From contig JAZNRV010000066.1 of assembly GCA_045590855.1 (NCBI GenBank), forward strand, positions 1 to 9,754: a DNA stretch of 9,754 nt, written 5' to 3'. Both the position numbers and the translations under genes were made by a program. How positions within the stretch are numbered: the stretch's first letter is position 1; each line of letters starts with the position of its first letter. The stretch is from RGIG3009 sp045590855 (GTDB lineage Bacteria > Bacillota > Clostridia > Oscillospirales > Acutalibacteraceae). The notes under the pieces are model-generated. The model had not been told where the DNA came from. It made no database searches and was given only the letters and a program-made list of their open reading frames with translations. Below, in pieces: positions 1-6,882 of the stretch.

Positions 1-2
1 CA

Positions 3-458
3 TCGCTCGGTCATAACCGCACTTTGTTTATGGGTTTGTTTCATGCACCGCACGTTGTCGGCGAAGCGATGAAAACAGCCGTTTTTTCTGCGGCATTATT
101 GCAGTTGTTGGGGTATACTTGCTCACCGTCGTATGATGAAATCCGTGCCGATGTCATTCAAGCGGCTTGTCTTAAAAATTCCGAAGCGTTGATTGCGTTT
201 TGTCGTGGCATTCAAAGCGGATCGCCGGTGGATGCTTTTGTGGCTCCCGAGCCATCGGATATGCCGGGGTATGACAACCAAGTCATTATGGCGGCGGGAA
301 CGTTTACCATGGGTTCTTCCATTGAATTGTCGGCGGATGCTCCGCTGCGGGAGCCGTTTGCGGTGTATATGCAAGGCGGTCTAAATTACCATTCCGGTAA
401 AATCGGTATTTTATCGGCGGTACAATCCATGCTGGGTAACGGTCTTGTGACAATTTAA
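3..458 (+). CDS. Methionine gamma-lyase family protein (YnbB/'aluminium resistance' type), 3' part only
   Basis: The gene enters from the left edge, so its start is outside the window. The reading frame is open from base 3, with residues SLGHNRTLFMGLFHAPHVVGEA, and ends at TAA 456-458. About 151 C-terminal residues are present. The stretches GSPVDAFVAPEPSDMPGYDNQVIMA, GSSIELSADAPLREPF and VYMQGGLNYHSGKIGIL are the signature of the C-terminal half of this PLP-dependent family (Cys/Met metabolism fold). The PLP lysine would lie upstream of the window. The protein is expected to be cytoplasmic, and its true substrate is not established in most members; the 'aluminium resistance' name is historical. 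No T-rich intrinsic terminator follows, so transcripts could run on into spoIIID 50 bases downstream. Family assignment is confident; the reaction is not. Confidence 0.85.
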   Translation, partial: SLGHNRTLFMGLFHAPHVVGEAMKTAVFSAALLQLLGYTCSPSYDEIRADVIQAACLKNSEALIAFCRGIQSGSPVDAFVAPEPSDMPGYDNQVIMAAGTFTMGSSIELSADAPLREPFAVYMQGGLNYHSGKIGILSAVQSMLGNGLVTI

Positions 459-487
459 TCATAATTTTTCTATTCACCCCATATAGT
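459..487 (+). promoter_or_regulatory. Candidate sigma-E promoter of spoIIID
   Basis: TCATAAT (459-465) resembles the sigma-E -35 element GHATATT at 5 of 7 positions. After a 14-base spacer, CATATAGT (480-487) matches the -10 consensus CATACAHT at all but one of its defined positions. spoIIID is a sigma-E gene in Bacillus subtilis, which fits. Transcription would start near 494, leaving a leader of only about 15 bases before the ATG at 509. The match was made by eye and is an inference. Confidence 0.5.
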
Positions 488-504
488 CTTACTATATGGG
501 GTGA
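474..504 (+). promoter_or_regulatory. Perfect 13-bp inverted repeat covering the spoIIID ribosome site
   Basis: TCACCCCATATAG (474-486) is the exact reverse complement of CTATATGGGGTGA (492-504), with a 5-base loop TCTTA. The right arm contains the spoIIID ribosome-binding sequence GGGGTGA (498-504), 4 bases before the ATG at 509. No T-run follows, so it is not a standard terminator for the upstream gene. In a read-through transcript it would hide the ribosome site. It could also be a DNA operator. Confidence 0.75.
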
Positions 505-508
505 TGGT

Positions 509-760
509 ATGAAAGGTGCCGTTGAGGAACGGGCAATTGAACTTGGAGAATACATTTTGGAAAACAAAACGACGGTACGTGCCGCCGCTAAAAAGTTTCA
601 TATTTCAAAATCAACGGTACATAAAGATGTGTCTGACCGTTTGCAAAATGTGAATCCTCAATTATACGTCGAAGTGCGCCGCATTTTGGACATTAACAAA
701 GCACAGCGTCACATTCGCGGTGGCATTGCTACGCGCCAAAAATATTTAGACGAAGAATAA
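509..760 (+). CDS. spoIIID: Stage III sporulation transcriptional regulator SpoIIID
   Basis: This 83-residue protein is slightly shorter than B. subtilis SpoIIID (93). It carries the diagnostic helix-turn-helix with residues AAAKKFHISKSTVHKDVSDRL (about 25-45), followed by the basic segment RHIRGGIATRQKYLDEE. The known role is DNA binding in the mother cell during sporulation. There it activates or represses much of the sigma-E regulon and helps switch on sigma-K. The start at 509 is supported by GGGGTGA just upstream. The gene follows the lyase-family gene after 50 bases and has its own candidate sigma-E promoter embedded in a perfect inverted repeat. It converges on pyrR with a shared terminator. 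The missing C-terminal tail relative to B. subtilis is typical variation and not a truncation I would flag. Confidence 0.93.
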   Translation: MKGAVEERAIELGEYILENKTTVRAAAKKFHISKSTVHKDVSDRLQNVNPQLYVEVRRILDINKAQRHIRGGIATRQKYLDEE

Positions 761-762
761 AA

Positions 763-796
763 AAACGGTGTCAAGGTAAACCACTTGACACCGTTT
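763..796. terminator. Two-way intrinsic terminator between spoIIID and pyrR
   Basis: AAACGGTGTCAAG (763-775) pairs perfectly with CTTGACACCGTTT (784-796) around an 8-base loop. The A-run before the left arm (758-765) becomes a T-run on the minus strand. The structure therefore serves pyrR strongly and spoIIID at least partly. Confidence 0.85.
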
Positions 797-798
797 CG

Positions 799-1341
799 CT
801 ATATCTCATTGTAAATGGAAACGCCCATTGTTCCGTCAATTTCGGGAACGCTGACACCGACCACTTCTTTGCGGGAGGTGGGAAGATTTTTCCCTACAAA
901 ATCCCCGCGAATGGGTAATTCCCGATGCCCGCGGTCAATTAATACCGCCAGTTGTATGCGTTTGGGACGGTCGTGTTCCATCAACGCGTCCATGGCAGCG
1001 CGAACGGTACGCCCTGTAAAAATCACATCGTCTACCAAAACAACCGTTTTTTCTTTGATGGAAAAATCAATTTTGGTACCGTTGAGAATGGGGTCGACTT
1101 GCACGGTTTTTAAATCATCCCGATACAACGTAATGTCCAACGACCCAACCTGCACACAAATATCCGAAAAAGCACGAATATTTTCGGCAATACGCTGTGC
1201 AAGCGGAACACCGCGGCGCTGAATACCGATTAAACAAATGGTATCACAATCGTCGTTTTTTTCTACAATTTCATGGGACATGCGAATAAGCGTTCGCTTA
1301 ACGGCGTTTTCGTCCATGATACGAGATTTTTCAGTCAGCAT
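799..1341 (-). CDS. pyrR: Bifunctional pyr operon regulator / uracil phosphoribosyltransferase PyrR
   Basis: The 180 residues match the usual PyrR length (B. subtilis 181). The PRPP-binding loop VVLVDDVIFTGRT lies at about residues 100-112. QRRGVPLA (41-48), SLDITLYRDDL (67-77), IDRGHRELPIRGDFVGKN (135-152) and the following LPTS are further family signatures. In Gram-positive bacteria PyrR binds UMP/UTP and attenuates pyrimidine genes by binding the nascent pyr mRNA. It also converts uracil and PRPP to UMP. The ATG (1341-1339) directly abuts the TAA of the upstream Cys-rich gene, with AGAAGGCG as the ribosome site, so the two are co-transcribed and probably coupled. No pyr biosynthetic genes are in view, so here PyrR would act on targets elsewhere. 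Identity is confident. Confidence 0.95.
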   Translation of the reverse strand: MLTEKSRIMDENAVKRTLIRMSHEIVEKNDDCDTICLIGIQRRGVPLAQRIAENIRAFSDICVQVGSLDITLYRDDLKTVQVDPILNGTKIDFSIKEKTVVLVDDVIFTGRTVRAAMDALMEHDRPKRIQLAVLIDRGHRELPIRGDFVGKNLPTSRKEVVGVSVPEIDGTMGVSIYNEI

Positions 1342-1776
1342 TTATTCGCCTTCTTGCTCGTCGAGCACCGCCACGGCTTGCACCGAAACAATCCGTGCGC
1401 CACTGTTGTTGACGGTATCAAATGTCATTTGCCCACCACACACAGAACACGTTGCACGTAAATCTTCTTCACCGGCACGCAAGGCTACGGGGAGTTTCCG
1501 TTGGCTGGCAATGCAAGCACGTTGGTGGCCGGAAAGCACCTCGCCGTGACCGCATTCGCACAACGCAATGCTGACAGGACGCATTTTTTCTTTTTTACTG
1601 CGCATTGTTTTATAAAGTTTGGGGCAATATAATAAATCGTTTGTAGCTAATTTTGTGGTACCGGACAAAGCAAAATCATCCACTACGTTGAGTGAACATT
1701 TTCCTGTACGCAAAAAATAGCACGTGTTTTTATTCAGCTGAATGGTCAGTTCCACCGTTCCTTTTGGTCCGTTCAT
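1342..1776 (-). CDS. Uncharacterised Cys-rich, probably zinc-binding protein upstream of pyrR
   Basis: I do not recognise this 144-residue protein. The ATG at 1776 is chosen over a longer frame (from 1812) because TGAGGTG sits 7 bases upstream and the longer start would begin on the promoter. The N-terminal half (MNGPKGTVELTIQLN) is predicted beta-rich. Residues 59-66 are basic. Paired cysteines follow: C73-x-C75-G-H77, C88 and C110-x-x-C113-G-G. That pattern suggests a treble-clef or zinc-ribbon fold, although the spacing matches no named family I know. Two more cysteines (C19, C27) lie in the N-terminal half. No signal peptide or membrane segment is visible, so it is probably cytoplasmic. 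The TAA is directly followed by the pyrR ATG, which suggests a linked job such as nucleic-acid or nucleotide binding. That is an inference from position only. Confidence 0.75.
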   Translation of the reverse strand: MNGPKGTVELTIQLNKNTCYFLRTGKCSLNVVDDFALSGTTKLATNDLLYCPKLYKTMRSKKEKMRPVSIALCECGHGEVLSGHQRACIASQRKLPVALRAGEEDLRATCSVCGGQMTFDTVNNSGARIVSVQAVAVLDEQEGE

Positions 1777-1800
1777 TCTAAAACACCTCAATTCCAAATA

Positions 1801-1809
1801 AGTATAACA
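1801..1809 (-). promoter_or_regulatory. Extended -10 promoter for the Cys-rich protein-pyrR pair
   Basis: On the minus strand this reads TGTTATACT, an extended -10 (TGn plus TATACT). No good -35 hexamer lies at 17-18 bases, which is tolerated with an extended -10. The start point would be near 1794, giving a leader of about 18 bases with TGAGGTG before the ATG at 1776. Confidence 0.5.
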
Positions 1810-1889
1810 CATATTTTTTATTTTTCCTATATTTTTTCAAAAAATTTTTTATTCTCGGTAAATATCGTATAAAACGGCTCTTTTTGCTA

Positions 1890-1920
1890 TTGATAATTAC
1901 TTTTGAAACGTGGAATAGTA
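1890..1920 (+). promoter_or_regulatory. Weak candidate sigma-G-type promoter of spoIVB
   Basis: TTGATA (1890-1895) and AATAGTA (1914-1920), 18 bases apart, partly resemble the sigma-G elements TGAATA and CATnnTA. spoIVB belongs to the forespore sigma-F/sigma-G genes in B. subtilis. A start near 1927 would give a leader of about 24 bases before the ATG at 1951. The matches are imperfect and the call is tentative. Confidence 0.3.
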
Positions 1921-1950
1921 ATATTGGCAAACGCAAAAAGAGGAATTCGT

Positions 1951-3186
1951 ATGAGAAAAACAATACAAATTCTTTGTGGCATTTCGTCAATTCTTTGCGC
2001 GGGGATTTTGGGTTTTGTGGTATATTGGCAAATCAAATTACCTGACAACTATTACGTTGAGCAAGGAACGGTACTCGCTATCAATAAGACGGTAAAAGCC
2101 GTCAGTAACGCGCGGGAAAAAACGGTGTCGGGTTCATCGGACAACGGCATCGGTGAATCTTATCAACAGACGTTGAGTTTTTTGGGACTTTTTCCCGTAA
2201 AACAAGTCGCTGTATCGGTAGTTGACTCCAACACGGTTGTTTTGGGTGGTATTCCTTTTGGCATCAAACTGTATACCGACGGTGTTTTGGTGGTATCGCT
2301 ATCGGGTGTTCCAACAAAGAGCGGTACTGTTTATCCCGCTAAAAACGCGGGAATAAAAGTAGGGGACAGCATTCTTTGCGTGAATGGTCAAAGCGTTTAT
2401 ACCAATGAGGATTTGGCAGATTTGGTAAAGAAAAGTGACGGAAAAAAACTGACTTTACGTGTCAAACGCAGCAAGGTTGTTTTTACGGTAGAAATTCAAC
2501 CTGTAAAATCAACCAAAGAGAACTGCTACAAGGCAGGATTGTGGGTACGCGACAGTTCCGCCGGTATCGGTACCGTGACGTTTTATGACCCCAAAAGCAA
2601 TGTATTGGCAGGACTGGGACATGCCGTGTGCGATGTGGATACCGGCAAAATCATTCCCATTTCTTCGGGTGAGATTGTACCGGCTCGCATTTACGGTGTG
2701 ACAAAAAGTGAAGTCGGCGTCCCCGGCGAATTACGCGGTGGATTTGAAAAAGGAAGCTTTGGACCGCTGCTTAGTAATTGTGACCAAGGGATTTACGGCT
2801 CGTTAAGCGCCGGGAAAATGTTGGGAAAACAACTGGAAATCTTGCTCAAACAAGAAGTAGAAATTGGGCAGGTGCAAATTTACACCACCGTTAACGGCAC
2901 CAGTCCCGATTGGTACACCGCACGTATCAAGCAAATTCGTTACCGCGATTTGTCCGGCACTCGCAACATGGTGATTGAAATCACGGATGAGCGGTTGCTC
3001 AATGTAACAGGCGGTATTGTGCAGGGCATGTCGGGCTCTCCCATCGTGCAGAACGGAAAACTTGTCGGTGCGGTCACCCATGTTTTTGTTAACGACCCCA
3101 CCAAAGGCTACGGCATTTTTGCAGAGAATATGTTGGAGACTGCACAAAGTGTAGCTGAGAGTAATAAGTTAAAAGAGGCATCATAA
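1951..3186 (+). CDS. spoIVB: SpoIVB peptidase (family S55), stage IV sporulation signalling protease
   Basis: ATG 1951 is chosen because AAGAGGA (1938-1944) lies 6 bases upstream; an upstream in-frame alternative at 1903 has no ribosome site. The 411-residue protein is close to B. subtilis SpoIVB (426). It has an N-terminal membrane anchor (about 5-26), a PDZ domain (about 110-185, with NAGIKVGDSILCVNGQ) and the S55 catalytic domain. Putative catalytic residues are His224 in GLGHAVCDVDTG and Ser361 in GMSGSP, followed by the hallmark THVFVNDPTKGYGIFAENML. In B. subtilis SpoIVB is made in the forespore, crosses into the intermembrane space and cleaves SpoIVFA. That frees SpoIVFB to process pro-sigma-K. 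It normally precedes spo0A closely; here an A/T-rich operon intervenes, and a second copy of its last 51 codons lies at 6883-7041. Confidence 0.95.
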   Translation: MRKTIQILCGISSILCAGILGFVVYWQIKLPDNYYVEQGTVLAINKTVKAVSNAREKTVSGSSDNGIGESYQQTLSFLGLFPVKQVAVSVVDSNTVVLGGIPFGIKLYTDGVLVVSLSGVPTKSGTVYPAKNAGIKVGDSILCVNGQSVYTNEDLADLVKKSDGKKLTLRVKRSKVVFTVEIQPVKSTKENCYKAGLWVRDSSAGIGTVTFYDPKSNVLAGLGHAVCDVDTGKIIPISSGEIVPARIYGVTKSEVGVPGELRGGFEKGSFGPLLSNCDQGIYGSLSAGKMLGKQLEILLKQEVEIGQVQIYTTVNGTSPDWYTARIKQIRYRDLSGTRNMVIEITDERLLNVTGGIVQGMSGSPIVQNGKLVGAVTHVFVNDPTKGYGIFAENMLETAQSVAESNKLKEAS

Positions 3187-3191
3187 TATTG

Positions 3192-3222
3192 AAACCGTTG
3201 CAGTTTTTCTGCAACGGTTTTT
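3192..3222 (+). terminator. Intrinsic terminator of spoIVB
   Basis: AAACCGTTGCAG (3192-3203) pairs perfectly with CTGCAACGGTTT (3209-3220) around a TTTTT loop, with a T-run at 3218-3222. It starts 6 bases after the spoIVB stop codon. Confidence 0.9.
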
Positions 3223-3277
3223 GCGTATACTTTTAATTTTAGTTAAAACAAATTTGAGAATAGATAAAGTTTAATTG

Positions 3278-3306
3278 TTGTATGGCTCTACATATTATGG
3301 TAAAAT
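3278..3306 (+). promoter_or_regulatory. Candidate sigma-A promoter of the araC-lipoprotein operon
   Basis: TTGTAT (3278-3283) and TAAAAT (3301-3306) are separated by 17 bases. TGG immediately before the -10 gives an extended -10. A perfect 8-base palindrome CAAATTTG lies at 3249-3256, upstream of the -35, where an AraC-family protein could bind; that last point is speculation. Confidence 0.5.
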
Positions 3307-3331
3307 AAATGTTGTTTAAGGCGGTGTAAAT

Positions 3332-4255
3332 ATGGAACACATTACGGTTGGAAGAAAGTTCAACGAAGGAAAGGTTGCTTTTGTTGAGTGCGTTAAGAAC
3401 GGTTCACTTGATAATATCAGTATTAAGAATAAGTGTTTTTTGCTCATTATACTTACTAAAGGGAAACTAGAGTTTAAGGTCGGCAGTGGGAAAATTGTTG
3501 CTACCGCGCCTTCATTTTTGTGCTTTGATGAATTGGAAAATCCTGTGTTGATTTCAAAATCAAAAGCGCAATACACTTGTGTGTACTTCCATCCTAAATT
3601 CTTAAATATCAATATGACCTTTGAACTTTTGCGTTCTAAAAATTACGGTGATATTGCTACCACACACGATATGTTTATGTTAAAACCGTTTATAGACAAG
3701 GCGTATGTGATACCTATCGCCGAGACACAGGTAGAAAAGATTGAACATTCTGCCAATTATATGTTAGAGGAATTAACTGAGCAAAGAGATTGGTATTGGT
3801 CTTGTAGAGGACGCTCATACTTTATGGAGATTATTATCGCGTTAGAGCGTATGTACGGTCTTATTGGCTATGGTTTAACCCACCAAAAATCAGATAACGC
3901 ACCAATTATCAAAAACCCGAAACTTCGGGATGCTGTGCTTTATATAGAGGGGCATTATGGTGATAGTATAACCCTGTCCGATATATCGGCAAATGCCGGA
4001 ATAAACCACACCACGCTAACTGCACTAATGAAAGAGGAGCTTAGCTGTACGGCAATTGAATATTTGATGCAGTACCGAATTACTATTGCAAAAAAGCAAC
4101 TCAGCTTTACAGATGTTCCGATTAAAGATATTTCTAATATGGTAGGTTTTAAAACAGTGCAACATTTCAACCGAATTTTCAAAGAAATAACAGGCACAAC
4201 CCCTGCCGAGTTTCGCAAATCGGCGGTGCAAAAGAGAAAGGATGATATAAGATGA
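3332..4255 (+). CDS. AraC family transcriptional regulator
   Basis: The 307-residue protein starts at ATG 3332 behind AAGGCGGTG (3318-3326). Residues about 1-120 look like the beta-rich cupin-type sensing region of AraC proteins. The C-terminal 100 residues (about 193-298) are a clear double helix-turn-helix. The first helix pair lies around ITLSDISANAGINHTTLTALMKEE. The second is IKDISNMVGFKTVQHFNRIFKEITGTTPAEFRKS, the classic AraC signature. It is a cytoplasmic DNA-binding protein; the ligand cannot be read from sequence. Its TGA overlaps the ATG of the first lipoprotein gene by 4 bases (ATGA 4252-4255), so the three genes form one translationally coupled operon. The regulator therefore most likely controls its own operon. 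Base composition is more A/T-rich than in spoIVB, pyrR or spo0A. Confidence 0.93.
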   Translation: MEHITVGRKFNEGKVAFVECVKNGSLDNISIKNKCFLLIILTKGKLEFKVGSGKIVATAPSFLCFDELENPVLISKSKAQYTCVYFHPKFLNINMTFELLRSKNYGDIATTHDMFMLKPFIDKAYVIPIAETQVEKIEHSANYMLEELTEQRDWYWSCRGRSYFMEIIIALERMYGLIGYGLTHQKSDNAPIIKNPKLRDAVLYIEGHYGDSITLSDISANAGINHTTLTALMKEELSCTAIEYLMQYRITIAKKQLSFTDVPIKDISNMVGFKTVQHFNRIFKEITGTTPAEFRKSAVQKRKDDIR

Positions 4256-5511
4256 AGAAAATAATTTCATTATTTTTAGTCATAGCATTAGTTATATGTT
4301 TTAGCGGTTGCGATAGCGGTTTAGAAAACAATAATTATAAAAAAATCGAATATCAAAACGATGAAATTTTTGATAAAGCAATCGTTTTCACAATACCCGA
4401 TGTATGGGTTTATGCAGAAATATTTGATGGAGACAATGATAATCTAATAGTCTTTCGTGATGAGTTGGGTCAGCAAATTGGAAATTTAGTATTAAATACA
4501 AACTATTCGGGTGAGGATGATATTTTTTCAATTAAAGAAAAAATTGTTCCTATAGATGATGCAAAACACACGAAAATCTCTGAAAACTGTTTTATAACCA
4601 CTGATAAGGGCAGAGGTAATATTATTACCTATAAAGTTAATGATGTAGTCATTGATATGTTTTTTGATGTATCCATAGAAAAAGGGGTTATTAAAGAAAT
4701 AGCCAAAAATATTATTCTTAAAGATTTTGAAATAAAAGAAGAAACAGAAGAAACCGTCTCTTCTTCTCCATCATCAACAAGTCAAAACACTAATATTATA
4801 GTAAACCAAAAACCTAATATTGATTTTATTGAGGAACCCGGTTTAGTAAATAATGCGATAGCTGTAGAAAAAATTTACGATGTGTTCAATGCTGTCGGAT
4901 GCAATATGCATCTGATGGGGCGACCAAATATAGGTAAGGAAATTTATTTTGAAAATAACTATAATACATCGACATTACAGCTTTATGGTGATGACGGATA
5001 TGTATATATGCTAATCGACAACTTCAGAAACAATAAATTTGAATTAGCAAAATTAAGTGAACCGGGAAGGTCTGCTAACATTTTAAACAGGGATGTAATA
5101 TTAAGTAAATCTCTTCCGACAGACTGCAACCTTTTAACCGAGTTCAACGATTATATGTATAATTTTGTCAGTCAAAAAAGTTTTATCAACTTTGAGCAGG
5201 CAGACAAAATAATAATGTTCCCATTTTTGTGTCAACATTTGAACAAAGATAGTCTTATGCCAGAGGGAATCTCTGTATCAGAGGACGGTATGATAATATC
5301 AACAAAATTATATATCCCCGAAGCAATGGCGTTTTTATATATTACTGAGGATTATAAATCTATGCAAGCAGAATACCATGTTGCAGCAGTAAACGGAGAT
5401 ACATCCCACTTACCACAAAGTTTAAATAAATATAATACCGTTAAAGAATTATATCCTTTTAGTCCTACAGACAGATTTAGATACAAAGAGTTTGGGGTGA
5501 TTTTTCCGTGA
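4252..5511 (+). CDS. Large secreted lipoprotein, unknown function, in araC operon
   Basis: This 419-residue protein has a short basic start (MKK), a hydrophobic segment (4-17) and a lipobox FSGC with the lipidated cysteine at 20. It should be anchored to the outer face of the membrane. I do not recognise a named domain. The mature chain has two parts: an N-terminal domain (about 30-160), beginning with residues such as FDKAIVFTIPDVWVYAE, and a C-terminal domain (about 190-419). A Ser/Thr/Asn/Glu-rich linker (about 160-188, with EETEETVSSSPSSTSQNTN) joins them. The ribosome site AAAGGA lies in the end of the AraC gene. The TGA overlaps the GTG start of the next lipoprotein. Codons are strikingly A/T-rich. 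A role in sensing or binding something at the surface is only an inference from location and the AraC partner. Confidence 0.88.
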   Translation: MKKIISLFLVIALVICFSGCDSGLENNNYKKIEYQNDEIFDKAIVFTIPDVWVYAEIFDGDNDNLIVFRDELGQQIGNLVLNTNYSGEDDIFSIKEKIVPIDDAKHTKISENCFITTDKGRGNIITYKVNDVVIDMFFDVSIEKGVIKEIAKNIILKDFEIKEETEETVSSSPSSTSQNTNIIVNQKPNIDFIEEPGLVNNAIAVEKIYDVFNAVGCNMHLMGRPNIGKEIYFENNYNTSTLQLYGDDGYVYMLIDNFRNNKFELAKLSEPGRSANILNRDVILSKSLPTDCNLLTEFNDYMYNFVSQKSFINFEQADKIIMFPFLCQHLNKDSLMPEGISVSEDGMIISTKLYIPEAMAFLYITEDYKSMQAEYHVAAVNGDTSHLPQSLNKYNTVKELYPFSPTDRFRYKEFGVIFP

Positions 5512-6683
5512 AAAAATTTGTAGCATTAACAATCGTACTGTGTATTGTGATAAGTTTATGTGGATGTAAAGAAATCGTAGTTAAAGAATATAATCAAACT
5601 AATGAAAACGAAAAATATGAGTTGAATTTTTCAAGCAGCATGGCTGTAGGGTATAATTGCTCAAAAACAGTAGATTTGGTATCTACAGCAGAAACCTGTA
5701 AAATAACCGATATTTTCGATATTGAAGAAATAGAAATTTTGGGTGAACATTATACGCCTACCGGGGTAGGTACTGCAGGCGGTGAGTTTTTTGCAGTTGT
5801 GCGGGAAGAAGAAAGAGATACGCTTTATAACATTTCAGGACATAGTCTTATTGAAATTTACAAAGCGGATGCAATAACTCCTATTTTTGAGAAAGACGGT
5901 TGTTTTATATTTGCTGTTGGGGAAACCGATAGCTACGGATATAATATTATGTCATATAATCCTGAAGAAAAATCCGTAAAAAGATTATTCGAACTTTATG
6001 ATGAAAACTTGCCTTATTTTTCAGAAGCGGGATATTATATTTCTGTAACTGAACAACCATCGTTAAACCCCTTTGGGCATCCATATGATGATGAATTTAA
6101 TAAACGATTAAAAACGAGGCACTATTATTCTAATATTAAAAGTGATGGTTTTGTAAGACCGGGAACTTTTTCTGCAACAATGCATGGGTTTCTAAATACT
6201 AAAAATATTAGTAATAATTATTTTATGTGTTTTGATTATGTGACATCACAAATTATGGTGGAGACAATTGATACAAACGAGTTTGTTAGTGAAATATATC
6301 TTGATGTTTGGAATAAAAACGATTATTTAAAGCTTAACTTTTTCGGTAGCAAACTTTTGATGCGCGATGGTAACGGTTTGAAAATGCACGATTTTGAAAA
6401 CAATACGGACCATATGATTTGTTTACTTAAATGGGAAGGTAAAAACGATAATGAGATTAAAAGATTCGGTATTATTTGCGAAATGATTGGTGATGTATTA
6501 GTTTTTTCAGACACAGAAAATTTATTGGCGTATGATTTTAAAAATGAAAGAGTAGCAACAATTTGTCCTCTTGAAAATGTTACATATACAGCTTCGGATA
6601 ATAAATCAACATTTGTCTATTGTTCAGCACAGTTAACTGCAGAGGGGGTTGAATCTGTTTATAAGTTTAAACTGAAAGAATAA
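5508..6683 (+). CDS. Second secreted lipoprotein, unknown function, beta-rich
   Basis: Translation starts at GTG 5508, which overlaps the preceding TGA (GTGA), with GGGGTGA (5494-5500) as ribosome site. The 391-residue protein has a type II signal peptide (MKKFVALTIVLCIVISL) and lipobox LCGC with the lipid cysteine at 20. The mature part lacks a domain I can name. It has many short beta-like segments with Tyr, Phe and Gly turns, for example GGEFFAVVREE, DGCFIFAVGETDSYGYNIMSYNPEEKSV and GDVLVFSDTENLLAYDFKNERV. Such spacing is compatible with a beta-propeller, but that needs a structure prediction. It is paired with the first lipoprotein as a surface module under the AraC regulator. Composition is as A/T-rich as its partner. 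A terminator-like hairpin follows at 6784. Confidence 0.88.
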   Translation: MKKFVALTIVLCIVISLCGCKEIVVKEYNQTNENEKYELNFSSSMAVGYNCSKTVDLVSTAETCKITDIFDIEEIEILGEHYTPTGVGTAGGEFFAVVREEERDTLYNISGHSLIEIYKADAITPIFEKDGCFIFAVGETDSYGYNIMSYNPEEKSVKRLFELYDENLPYFSEAGYYISVTEQPSLNPFGHPYDDEFNKRLKTRHYYSNIKSDGFVRPGTFSATMHGFLNTKNISNNYFMCFDYVTSQIMVETIDTNEFVSEIYLDVWNKNDYLKLNFFGSKLLMRDGNGLKMHDFENNTDHMICLLKWEGKNDNEIKRFGIICEMIGDVLVFSDTENLLAYDFKNERVATICPLENVTYTASDNKSTFVYCSAQLTAEGVESVYKFKLKE

Positions 6684-6729
6684 ATTAAATTGTTGTTTTT
6701 TAGCAAATACCGGGGCGATTTATTGCTCT

Positions 6730-6754
6730 AATTTGTTGGTCCTAATATAACACA
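6730..6754 (+). repeat. Imperfect direct repeat, copy 1
   Basis: AATTTGTTGGTCCTA (6730-6744) followed by ATATAACACA recurs 125 bases downstream at 6855-6879. The first 15 bases differ at one position and the rest aligns with a single-base gap. It lies just after the second lipoprotein gene and before the hairpin at 6784. Confidence 0.5.
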
Positions 6755-6783
6755 TACCATAAAAAGTTAATTTCCTATCACAC

Positions 6784-6817
6784 AAAGAAATCGTGCCTAC
6801 TCGGTGCGGTTTCTTTT
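6784..6817 (+). terminator. Probable terminator of the araC-lipoprotein operon
   Basis: The 14-base arms 6784-6797 and 6803-6816 pair throughout if four G-T wobbles and mismatch-like positions in the middle are allowed. The ends AAAGAAA/TTTCTTT and the GCC/GGT core pair best. The loop is TACTC and a T-rich tract follows. It lies 100 bases after the last lipoprotein stop codon. Confidence 0.6.
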
Positions 6818-6854
6818 CGTTCAAGAGGAAATTCAGAAAATAATCGGTATGAAA

Positions 6855-6879
6855 AATTTGTTGTTCCTATATTGACACA
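6855..6879 (+). repeat. Imperfect direct repeat, copy 2, abutting the spoIVB remnant
   Basis: AATTTGTTGTTCCTA (6855-6869) and TATTGACACA (6870-6879) match copy 1 at 6730. The repeat ends 3 bases before the point where spoIVB similarity begins (6883), so it may mark the edge of the foreign block. Confidence 0.5.
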
Positions 6880-6882
6880 CTC

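Noticed and set aside
1839..1850. The run AAAAAATTTTTT as a regulatory palindrome
   Set aside because: It is simple A/T tract sequence between divergent promoters; DNA bending is possible but no specific site can be supported.
1903..1950. Upstream start for spoIVB adding 16 residues
   Set aside because: No ribosome site precedes it, the extra residues would sit before the membrane anchor, and it would overlap the candidate promoter. ATG 1951 has a good ribosome site.
1778..1990. A minus-strand frame rich in Phe, Lys and Ile
   Set aside because: It covers the divergent promoter region and the spoIVB start, is A/T-rich low-complexity and has no ribosome site.
3240..3300. A left-edge copy of the 6730/6855 repeat
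   Set aside because: Only short A/T-rich similarity such as AATTGTTG is shared, which is expected by chance in this sequence.
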